Below are positions 9,098-15,649 of a stretch of 18,563 nt of DNA, in pieces. The translations under genes were made by a program, and so were the position numbers. Origin of the DNA: an uncultured Ruminococcus sp. (GTDB lineage Bacteria; Bacillota; Clostridia; Oscillospirales; Ruminococcaceae); the NCBI GenBank assembly GCA_900752785.1, contig CAADWP010000054.1, forward strand, positions 1 through 18,563. The letters run 5' to 3'. The notes below the pieces were generated by a model. The model was given only the letters and a program-made list of their open reading frames with translations. It did no database searches and was not told the origin of the DNA. Positions within the stretch are counted from its first letter, which is position 1, and the number at the start of each line of letters is the position of its first letter.

Positions 9098-9730
9098 TTA
9101 AAAATTCTCCGCAATGATTTGCAGTATCTTATGAGCCTCATGAGCGGCGCAAAGCGCTGCCCTTGTGGAAAACAAAGCATTTTCATCCGATATGTCGCTG
9201 CACTCATCACCGCAAAGGTAAAAATGATCTGTGATCTTACGCGTAGTAATATCGTTTGCCGAATTTAATCCTGCCATTCCGGAAGCGGCTATAAGATAAG
9301 CCTGCGGGAGCTTTTCAAGCACGCAGTTCACCAATGCCGCTTTTTGCTCGGCATCGTCGAGAGCTTCGCATATAATAGAATCGTTTCGTAAAATATACGG
9401 AATATTTGCTTCCGTAAGTCTTGCAGTCTCCTGCCTGATATTACAATAAGGATTTATATCCCTCAAAGTTTCTGCAAGAGCTTCAGGTTTCAGCATTCCG
9501 ATCTGTCCAAAAAAATATTGCTGACGGTTCAAATTACTGAGATCTACACTGTCAAAATCAATGATATGAAGATTGCCTACCCCGGCACGGGCAAGAAATA
9601 TAGCTGCGTTCGATCCCAGACCTCCAAGACCGCAAACCGCTACAGAAGCGGCTGAAAGCTTACGCCTCATTTCCTTACCGTGGCGTTCCTCAATTATTCT
9701 GTAAAATTCTTCTCTTGTTGGAAATCCCAT
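9098..9730 (-). CDS. thiF: sulfur carrier protein adenylyltransferase ThiF (family 2)
   Basis: ThiF adenylates the C-terminal glycine of ThiS so that sulfur can be transferred. The 210-residue protein has the E1-like Rossmann motif GLGGLG (34-39), IIDFDSVDLSNLNRQ (56-70) for ATP binding, and ICEALDDAEQKA. It lacks the paired CxxC zinc motifs of the E. coli-type protein and has only CGDEC, as expected for the short clostridial type. ATG lies 1 bp after the thiS stop codon; its Shine-Dalgarno site is inside the last codons of thiS. Confidence 0.94.
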   Translation of the reverse strand: MGFPTREEFYRIIEERHGKEMRRKLSAASVAVCGLGGLGSNAAIFLARAGVGNLHIIDFDSVDLSNLNRQQYFFGQIGMLKPEALAETLRDINPYCNIRQETARLTEANIPYILRNDSIICEALDDAEQKAALVNCVLEKLPQAYLIAASGMAGLNSANDITTRKITDHFYLCGDECSDISDENALFSTRAALCAAHEAHKILQIIAENF

Positions 9731-9731
9731 A

Positions 9732-9926
9732 TCAGCCGCCTCCTACAAAACGAACAATTTCAAGAGTATCGCCGTCCTCCAGAAAGGTTTCGGAATACTT
9801 AACTCTCGGAACAATATTTTCGTTCAGCTCCACGGCAACCCTTTTGTCATTAAAGCCAATTTCCGCCAATACTTCCGCAATGGTTTTTCCTTCGGCATTT
9901 TCCGGTTCCCCGTTTATTTTTACCAT
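9732..9926 (-). CDS. thiS: sulfur carrier protein ThiS
   Basis: ThiS is a ubiquitin-fold carrier that delivers sulfur as a C-terminal thiocarboxylate to ThiG. The 64-residue protein starts MVKINGEPENAEGKT and ends VRFVGGG, the di-glycine tail needed for activation. The ATG is set by AAAGGAGG 6 nt upstream; a longer frame exists but would run through the attenuator and riboswitch and is not real. It is the first gene of the operon. Confidence 0.96.
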   Translation of the reverse strand: MVKINGEPENAEGKTIAEVLAEIGFNDKRVAVELNENIVPRVKYSETFLEDGDTLEIVRFVGGG

Positions 9927-9947
9927 GATTACCTCCTTTGGGCAATG

Positions 9948-9974
9948 AAAAAGGAACTGCGATAATGCAGTTCC
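9948..9974 (-). terminator. riboswitch-controlled intrinsic terminator (attenuator)
   Basis: On the minus strand GGAACTGC, a 6-nt loop and GCAGTTCC form an 8-bp stem followed by TTTTTC. It lies between the TPP aptamer and the thiS Shine-Dalgarno site, the expected place for transcription attenuation when TPP is bound. The flanking sequences CCTTTG and CAAAGG can extend it (see findings). Confidence 0.9.
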
Positions 9975-9990
9975 CAAAGGTTGATAGTTC

Positions 9991-10116
9991 AAGCTCCCTA
10001 CGTTGGCATTATCCAAATCAGGTTCTATACTGTTTAGTTTATAGTCTACAAGTTTCAACAGTATAAGGGTCGAAGTTGATTACTTCCTCTCAGCCTGCCG
10101 CCACAAGCTCCCCTAT
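9991..10116 (-). ncRNA. TPP riboswitch (THI element)
   Basis: On the minus strand the conserved pieces occur in order: GGGGAGC (complement of 10107-10113), GGCTGAGAGG, ACCTGAT (10017-10023), GGATAATGCC (10005-10014) and CGTAGGGA (9995-10002). P2 can form from AGCTTG and CAGGCT. An extra small hairpin GAAGT/ACTTC follows, then a long P3 arm TATACTGTT/AACAGTATA. When TPP binds, the downstream attenuator should form and switch off all seven thi genes. A strong P1 helix is not obvious in the A/U-rich 5' flank. Confidence 0.95.
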
Positions 10117-10131
10117 TTTTATTATATTTTA

Positions 10132-10160
10132 ATTATAACATACTCATCCGGAAAAATCAA
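10132..10160 (-). promoter_or_regulatory. thi operon promoter, extended -10
   Basis: Minus-strand TTGATT (complement of 10155-10160) and TATAAT (complement of 10132-10137) are 17 bp apart, with TGT before the -10 giving an extended -10. The predicted start near 10125 leaves about 12 nt before the conserved GGGG of the TPP aptamer. Confidence 0.88.
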
Positions 10161-10212
10161 GCGTTTTTTAATGTTTGCGTAAATATTCTTTTTCGTATAC
10201 GTCTCGTCATAT

Positions 10213-10242
10213 TTGTCCCGAATCGGACATATTCTTTATAGA
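10213..10242 (+). promoter_or_regulatory. possible promoter of the Ca2+ ATPase gene with an inverted repeat
   Basis: TTGTCC (10213-10218) and TATAGA (10237-10242) are 18 bp apart, a weak match. The -35 overlaps a small inverted repeat TGTCC-N6-GGACA (10214-10229) that could be an operator. An alternative promoter further upstream cannot be excluded. Confidence 0.4.
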
Positions 10243-10267
10243 CAACAATCTCGAAAGGGTGGAAAAC

Positions 10268-12895
10268 ATGGGTCTTAAAGAAAAGGAAGCTCAGGAGAGG
10301 CTTAAAATTGAAGGAGAAAATGTTCTCGGCGAAAGCAAAAAGCAAGGCGCCGCAGGAATTTTTCTCGGTCAGTTCAGAGACGTTATGGTGATGATTCTGC
10401 TGGGCGCTACGGCGGTTTCGGTGCTTCTTGGGGAAATCTCCGACGCGGTGACTATAATTCTTATCGTGCTGCTGAACGCTGTCCTCGGCTTTATTCAGGA
10501 ATACCGAACGGAGCATACTCTCGAAGCGCTGCGTTCCATGACGTCTCCTACGGCAAGATGCTACAGAGACGGTCAGCTTCGGGTGATCGACGCAGCAAAG
10601 CTTGTAACAGACGACGTCGTCGAGCTTGAAGCAGGCGATCGTATTCCTGCTGACTGCGTTGTTTTAAAGGCTTCGGGATTTTTTGCCGATGAAGCAATTC
10701 TTACCGGAGAATCCGAGGCTGTCCCAAAAAACGCAGGAGTTATCAGCGACAGGGACAATTCCCTTAATAAATCGAATATCGTTTACTGCGGAACATCCGC
10801 GACTAAAGGAAGCTGCCGCGCCCAGGTCATTGCTACAGGAAAGTCCACGCAAATGGGAAAAATTTCCGAAATGCTCACGGATATAGACCGTGAACCTACT
10901 CCCCTGCAAAAGCGTCTTGCAGAGCTGGGTAAGGTCGTTGCAGTAATATGCCTCGTAGTTTGCGCGGCTGTTTTCACTGCCGGAGTGCTTCGCGGCGAAG
11001 AAATCTTCACAATGCTTATGACAGGCATTACTATTGCTATTGCGGCAATTCCCGAAGGGCTTCCCGCTACGGTTACCATTGCTCTGGCGCTCGCGGTAAA
11101 TCGTATGCTAAAGCAGAAAGCTCTTGTAAATAAGCTGCACAGCGTTGAAACCTTAGGCTGCGCGTCGGTAATTTGTTCCGACAAGACAGGTACAATAACC
11201 GAAAATAAAATGACGGTTACGGAGCTTTCAACAGTTGAAGAAAATTATTATTTCAGCGGAATGGGATACAAAATCGGCGGAAGCGTCACAAAGGGAACTG
11301 AAAATCTTAATGTCAACATTGCTGAAAGCAAGGCTCTCGGCGAAGCTCTGCGCTGCGCCGCAATGTGCTCTACAGCAACGATATCCGCCGATAATTCAGG
11401 CAAAAGCCGCAATCGCGCTGCCGATCTTCGCGGTGAATGGAAAGTAACCGGAGATCCTACGGAAATAGCGCTTCTTGTCGCTTCGGCAAAAGCGGGTATT
11501 ACCCGGCATTCTCTTGAGAGGAACTGCCGCTGTCTTGAGGAATATCCCTTTGACAGCGAAACACGGTTTATGGCGGTTCACTGCGTCACCTCCTCTGATA
11601 AACGCATTTACTTTAAAGGCGCAGAAGAGGTTATTTTACCGAGATGCTCGCAGTACATGAACGAAAATGGTGAAATACAGCCGTTAACTCAGCCTTTTCG
11701 CAATGCGATCTCAAATCGGATGTTAGAGATGTCCGATAACGCTCTCAGAGTTCTTGCATTGGCAATGAAGATCAGCAACAGCTTTGACCCTAACTGCGGA
11801 GATCTTGTATTTCTGGGACTTACGGGAATGATCGACCCACCCAGAGAGGAAGCTAAGGCAGCGATACGCAAATGCGCCAACGCCTCGGTCAAAACGGTCA
11901 TGATAACCGGAGACCATAAAAATACCGCAGTTGCGGTCGCAAAAAAAGCCGGACTGCTTAAAGGCGGAAAAGCGATAACAGGCGCAGAGCTTGACAAAAT
12001 GTCCGACGCAGAGCTTGATCGTGAGATCGGAAAATACACAGTTTTCGCCCGAGTAGAGCCTGTACATAAGCTGAGGATAGTACGCAGCTTCAAGCGCCGC
12101 GGAGAGATCGTCACTATGACCGGAGACGGAGTAAACGACGCTCCCGCAATAAAGGAAGCCGATGTCGGAGTTGCAATGGGAGTTACCGGAACCGACGTAA
12201 CCAAGCAGGCGGCTGATGTTATACTGCTCGATGACAATCTTGCTACTCTTGTATCCGCTGTCGAACAGGGACGGTGCGTTTATGCTAATATCCGTAAGTT
12301 TGTACGGTATTTGCTTTCCTGCAATATCGGCGAAGTACTGACAATGTTTGTGGGAATTCTTATGGGAATGCCTATAGTTCTGCTTCCGGTACAGATCCTC
12401 CTTGTGAATCTTGTTACAGACGGTCTGCCGGCTATCGCCCTCGGATTAGAGCCTCCCGAAAGCGACATAATGAAAAAACCACCGCGAAAATCGGCAGAAG
12501 GCTTCTTTTCGGGCGGTCTTATGACAAAAATAATTTTCAGAGGCATATTTATAGGTCTGTCGACCCTTGCGGCATTTACTACCGTTATGCGCATGGGCGG
12601 TTCGCTTGAAGCAAGCCGAACCGCTGCGCTGGTGACTCTTGTTATGTCTCAGCTCATCCATGTTTTTGAATGCAAATCCGAAACGAAATCATTATTCAGA
12701 ATCGACATTTTTAACAACATGAAGCTTATTCTGGCAGTACTTGTTTCATTCGGAGCGCTTGCAGCCTCAATTACCGTTCCCCAGCTTCAGGTAGTCTTTG
12801 AGACGGTTTCCCTGACCTCAAAACAGCTTCTTATCGCTCTCGGATTCAGCGCCGCAGTTCCCTTTGTCAGCAGCATTTTTAAGGTAACAAAATAG
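10268..12895 (+). CDS. P2A-type calcium-transporting P-type ATPase
   Basis: This is a membrane pump using ATP to export Ca2+, of the SERCA/PMR1-like bacterial group. The start MGLKEKEAQERL is chosen because GGGTGG lies just upstream; the longer frame adds 31 residues with no such signal. The 875 residues contain TGES (146-149), the M4 ion motif PEGLP (262-266), the phosphorylated aspartate D305 in SDKTGT, the nucleotide-binding FKGAEE (K450), GDGVND (619-624), M5 N686/E689 in CNIGE and M6 NLVTDG (N714, T717, D718). These M4-M6 residues match the SERCA calcium ligands. At the position of SERCA M8 Glu908 there is Q795 (SQLIHVF), as in other bacterial relatives, which suggests a single Ca2+ site. 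Ca2+ rather than Mn2+ specificity is inferred from family. It is divergent from the thi operon and convergent with htpG. Confidence 0.93.
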   Translation: MGLKEKEAQERLKIEGENVLGESKKQGAAGIFLGQFRDVMVMILLGATAVSVLLGEISDAVTIILIVLLNAVLGFIQEYRTEHTLEALRSMTSPTARCYRDGQLRVIDAAKLVTDDVVELEAGDRIPADCVVLKASGFFADEAILTGESEAVPKNAGVISDRDNSLNKSNIVYCGTSATKGSCRAQVIATGKSTQMGKISEMLTDIDREPTPLQKRLAELGKVVAVICLVVCAAVFTAGVLRGEEIFTMLMTGITIAIAAIPEGLPATVTIALALAVNRMLKQKALVNKLHSVETLGCASVICSDKTGTITENKMTVTELSTVEENYYFSGMGYKIGGSVTKGTENLNVNIAESKALGEALRCAAMCSTATISADNSGKSRNRAADLRGEWKVTGDPTEIALLVASAKAGITRHSLERNCRCLEEYPFDSETRFMAVHCVTSSDKRIYFKGAEEVILPRCSQYMNENGEIQPLTQPFRNAISNRMLEMSDNALRVLALAMKISNSFDPNCGDLVFLGLTGMIDPPREEAKAAIRKCANASVKTVMITGDHKNTAVAVAKKAGLLKGGKAITGAELDKMSDAELDREIGKYTVFARVEPVHKLRIVRSFKRRGEIVTMTGDGVNDAPAIKEADVGVAMGVTGTDVTKQAADVILLDDNLATLVSAVEQGRCVYANIRKFVRYLLSCNIGEVLTMFVGILMGMPIVLLPVQILLVNLVTDGLPAIALGLEPPESDIMKKPPRKSAEGFFSGGLMTKIIFRGIFIGLSTLAAFTTVMRMGGSLEASRTAALVTLVMSQLIHVFECKSETKSLFRIDIFNNMKLILAVLVSFGALAASITVPQLQVVFETVSLTSKQLLIALGFSAAVPFVSSIFKVTK

Positions 12896-12942
12896 GAACA
12901 TATTAAAAACTGCTCATTAAGAAAATTTCAAAGCCTTTTACT

Positions 12943-12972
12943 ATGCCAAAGAGCAAATATACTCTTTGGCAT
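12943..12972. terminator. bidirectional terminator hairpin between the ATPase and htpG
   Basis: The arms ATGCCAAAGAG (12943-12953) and CTCTTTGGCAT (12962-12972) are perfect complements around an 8-nt loop, placed between two convergent genes. The + strand tail TCCTTATAA is only moderately U-rich. A smaller imperfect stem CCGTACA/TGTGCGG lies near 13007-13025, nearer the htpG stop. Confidence 0.65.
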
Positions 12973-13036
12973 TCCTTATAAGCTCAAACAGACTGTTTAG
13001 TCGATACCGTACAAAGACTGTGCGGTGTTGCCTTTG

Positions 13037-14941
13037 TTACATGAGTCCGCAAATTAAATTTGAGAACTCAACGGGATTCTCAATACTTATTCCCTCGATA
13101 AGCAAAGCCTGAGTATAAAGAATATTTGCATATTTGCCAAGCTTTTCCTTATCGCCCGAATCGCTTATCGCTTTAAGCTTTGCAAAAATCTCATGCTCGG
13201 GATTTATTTCAAGAACTCTCTGCGCCTTGATCTTCTGGTCGGTAGGCATAGCGTTCAGAACTTTTTCCATTTCAAGAGATATCTCCCCTTCGCTTGTCAG
13301 ACATACAGGATGAGATTTAAGCCTTTGAGACAATGTTACCTTTGCAACCTTTCCTTCAAGGGCATCCGAAAGCTCTTTGAGCATATCGGCGCTTTTTTCT
13401 TCTTCCTCCTTGATCTTTTCCTGCTTTTCGGTACTTTCAAGGCCAAGATCGTCGGCTGATACGGACTTGAATTCCTTGTCTTTATAGGAATGAAGCGATC
13501 TGAGTGCAAACTCGTCGATATTATCGGTAAGATAAAGGATCTCAAAGCCATTATCCTTAACAAGCTCAGTCTGTGGAAGCTGCTCGATACGCGCTATGCT
13601 CTCGCCCGAAGCATAATAAATGAATTTCTGTTCCTCGCGCATACCGGTAACGTATTCGTCAAGAGTAACAAGCTTGCTTTCCTTTGACGAAGTGAACATC
13701 AGGAGATCCTGAAGCTTCTCCTTGTTCATGCCGTAGTCGCTGTATACTCCGTATTTCATCTGTAGACCGAAGGCTTTCCAGAATTCCTCATACTTTTCGC
13801 GCTCGTTCTTCAACATCTTTTTAAGCTCGTTTGAAATTGTCTTTTCAATACTTTTTGCAATTACTTTGAGCTGACGGTCATGCTGAAGCATCTCTCGCGA
13901 AATATTCAAGGAAAGATCCTCGCTGTCTACAAGTCCCTTAACAAAACTGAAATAATCCGGAAGAAGATCGGCGCATTTATCCATAATAAGAACGCCGTTT
14001 GAATAAAGCTGGAGACCTTTCTCATACTCCTTAGAATAATAATCAAAAGGAGCTTTTGACGGAATATAGAGCAAAGCGTTATAATTTGCATTACCCTCGT
14101 TCTTAACATGAGCGTATTTCAGCGGCTCACTGTAATCATAGAATTTCTCAACATAAAAATGCTTGTAATCCTCGTCCTTCAACTCGGTTTTATTCTTCTT
14201 CCAGAGAGGAACCATACTGTTAAGAGTTTCAACTTCGATATACTCCTCATATTCGGGAGCTTTGTTTGCCGCCTTATCTTCCTCAGACTGCTCCTTGGGA
14301 CGGCTGTGAGTTACTTCCATTTTAATAGGAAAGCGAATATAATCCGAATACTTCTTTATGAGAGATTTAAGACGATACTGATCCAGATAATCGGAGTATT
14401 TTTCGTCGTCCGAATCGTCAAGAAGCTCAATAATTATTTCAGTACCGACGGAAGTCTTGTCCGCCTCTGTGACCGTATAGCCGTCAACGCCCTCTGATTC
14501 CCACTGATACGCCTTATCACTGCCATAAGCCTTTGATATAACGGTAACCTTCTTTGCAACCATAAACGCCGAATAAAAGCCTACTCCGAACTGACCGATT
14601 ATCTGGCTGTCCTCGTCAAGCTTATTTTCGGTTTTGAATTTAAGGGAGCCGCTGTCGGCGATAGTACCAAGATGCGCTTCAAGCTCCTCAGCAGTCATTC
14701 CTATACCATTATCAGCGATCTTCAAGGTACGATTATCCTTGTCGGCAGTTATCCATATAGCAAAATCATCCTTGCTAAGACCAACGCCGTCATCGGTAAG
14801 GGATTTAAAATAAAGCTTGTCAATTGCGTCGCTGGCATTAGAGATAAGCTCGCGAAGGAAGATCTCCTTATGTGTATAGATTGAGTGGATCATCATTTCG
14901 AGGAGTCTCTTGGACTCGGCTTTGAACTGCTTTGTTTCCAT
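13037..14941 (-). CDS. htpG: molecular chaperone HtpG (bacterial Hsp90)
   Basis: HtpG is a cytosolic ATP-dependent dimeric chaperone. The start [14 protein letters not shown] (634 residues) is preferred because GGAG lies 9 nt upstream; an in-frame ATG three codons earlier directly abuts that site. The N-terminal GHKL ATPase shows E31 and N35 in [16 protein letters not shown]77 in ADNGIGM, and [13 protein letters not shown] (116-128). The middle and C-terminal domains are full length, with [17 protein letters not shown] as a family landmark. There is no C-terminal MEEVD, as expected in bacteria. A dedicated promoter with a CIRCE operator lies about 150 nt upstream, indicating control by HrcA. 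Confidence 0.98.
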   Translation of the reverse strand: METKQFKAESKRLLEMMIHSIYTHKEIFLRELISNASDAIDKLYFKSLTDDGVGLSKDDFAIWITADKDNRTLKIADNGIGMTAEELEAHLGTIADSGSLKFKTENKLDEDSQIIGQFGVGFYSAFMVAKKVTVISKAYGSDKAYQWESEGVDGYTVTEADKTSVGTEIIIELLDDSDDEKYSDYLDQYRLKSLIKKYSDYIRFPIKMEVTHSRPKEQSEEDKAANKAPEYEEYIEVETLNSMVPLWKKNKTELKDEDYKHFYVEKFYDYSEPLKYAHVKNEGNANYNALLYIPSKAPFDYYSKEYEKGLQLYSNGVLIMDKCADLLPDYFSFVKGLVDSEDLSLNISREMLQHDRQLKVIAKSIEKTISNELKKMLKNEREKYEEFWKAFGLQMKYGVYSDYGMNKEKLQDLLMFTSSKESKLVTLDEYVTGMREEQKFIYYASGESIARIEQLPQTELVKDNGFEILYLTDNIDEFALRSLHSYKDKEFKSVSADDLGLESTEKQEKIKEEEEKSADMLKELSDALEGKVAKVTLSQRLKSHPVCLTSEGEISLEMEKVLNAMPTDQKIKAQRVLEINPEHEIFAKLKAISDSGDKEKLGKYANILYTQALLIEGISIENPVEFSNLICGLM

Positions 14942-15070
14942 TTCAAACATCTCCGTAATAATATTTTAAACATCACCGAAAGATCACATCCGTATATCTT
15001 GAAATTTCTTCACATTATTACTGCAAAAAATATGCTCCGGGTATTCGGATATGACATAACCGGCAAGTTT

Positions 15071-15097
15071 TTAGCACTCTCTATGTGCGAGTGCTAA
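15071..15097. promoter_or_regulatory. CIRCE element (HrcA operator) of htpG
   Basis: TTAGCACTC (15071-15079), a 9-bp spacer and GAGTGCTAA (15089-15097) match the CIRCE consensus exactly. The element begins 4 bp downstream of the htpG -10 hexamer and so covers the predicted transcription start, the usual position for HrcA repression. Confidence 0.97.
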
Positions 15098-15101
15098 AAT
15101 A

Positions 15102-15131
15102 AGTATATAACTTTTTACTGTATAAAGTCAA
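15102..15131 (-). promoter_or_regulatory. htpG promoter
   Basis: Minus-strand TTGACT (complement of 15126-15131) and TATACT (complement of 15102-15107) are 18 bp apart; TATATA at 16 bp is an alternative -10. The start near 15095 gives a leader of about 150 nt. In that leader GTAATAAT (complement of 15014-15021) can pair with ATTATTAC (complement of 14955-14962) just before the Shine-Dalgarno site. Confidence 0.8.
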
Positions 15132-15177
15132 GAGAAAGCTTGTAATGTTTACATTTTGTTCATATTTATTAAATTGC

Positions 15178-15361
15178 ATAAATTTCACAATATTGCTCCA
15201 CCAATTAAACATTGCCAAAAGATGCAGTCAAAAATCAAATTTATCAAGGATGACGACGAAAGCATACTGCCGTATGGTGAGAAGGAAGACGCAGAGAAAT
15301 TTGTTTTTCGACAAGTATTGACGGCAAGGTTTAGTTGGCGGAGCAATAATGTAAAATTTAT
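15178..15361. repeat. 184-bp imperfect palindrome, MITE-like element
   Basis: The outer arms 15178-15216 and 15323-15361 are complementary at 34 of 39 positions, plus one G-T wobble. A second block, 15227-15245 with 15294-15312, pairs at 16 of 19. The centre CATAC-TGCC-GTATG (15263-15276) is a perfect hairpin. All three share the same axis at 15269.5, so this is one structure. GCATA occurs at the left edge (15176-15180) and just outside the right edge (15366-15370), a possible target duplication. No transposase is present. It lies between the divergent htpG and 15650 promoters. Transcribed, it would form a long hairpin RNA. Confidence 0.75.
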
Positions 15362-15401
15362 TACAGCATATGACAATTCGATGATTTTTTATTCATAGCT
15401 A

Positions 15402-15430
15402 TTGACATGTTAAACAATTTATGATACTAT
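15402..15430 (+). promoter_or_regulatory. promoter of the acidic membrane protein gene
   Basis: TTGACA (15402-15407) and TACTAT (15425-15430) are 17 bp apart. The predicted start near 15437 leaves an unusually long leader of about 210 nt before the ATG at 15650. Confidence 0.8.
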
Positions 15431-15579
15431 TAGCCTAAAGGCAGTACCGTATAAAAACCTTTTTTTCAAATATACACGAGTATTTTAAACACAGCTTTGA
15501 CGAGAAAGAGGCAAAATTCCAGAACACCTGACAGCTTTGCAAGCCGTCTTACTGCAAAATTTATGCGATATTTCCTAAA

Positions 15580-15624
15580 GAATAATTTTAGAGAATATAT
15601 AGTTTTTCTATAGCTGAATTATTC
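15580..15624 (+). promoter_or_regulatory. leader hairpin upstream of the ribosome binding site
   Basis: GAATAATT (15580-15587) pairs perfectly with AATTATTC (15617-15624), and inside it TATAG (15598-15602) pairs with CTATA (15608-15612) around a TTTTT loop. The structure ends 13 nt before GGAGGG (15638-15643). It matches no riboswitch class I recognise, and being AT-rich it may be only weakly stable. Confidence 0.4.
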
Positions 15625-15649
15625 GTAAAGTGATAATGGAGGGATATGT

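Noticed and set aside
9927..10058. 44-codon N-terminal extension of ThiS
   Set aside because: It would be translated through the TPP aptamer and terminator; the strong SD at the internal ATG and the family length fix the start at 9926.
10175..10267. 31-codon N-terminal extension of the Ca2+ ATPase
   Set aside because: It lacks a ribosome binding site and family similarity, and would overlap the putative promoter.
15156..15398. 80-codon open frame on the + strand (and a 63-codon one on the minus strand) across the palindrome
   Set aside because: The frames coincide with the MITE-like palindrome and none of the candidate starts has a convincing ribosome binding site, so they are most likely incidental.
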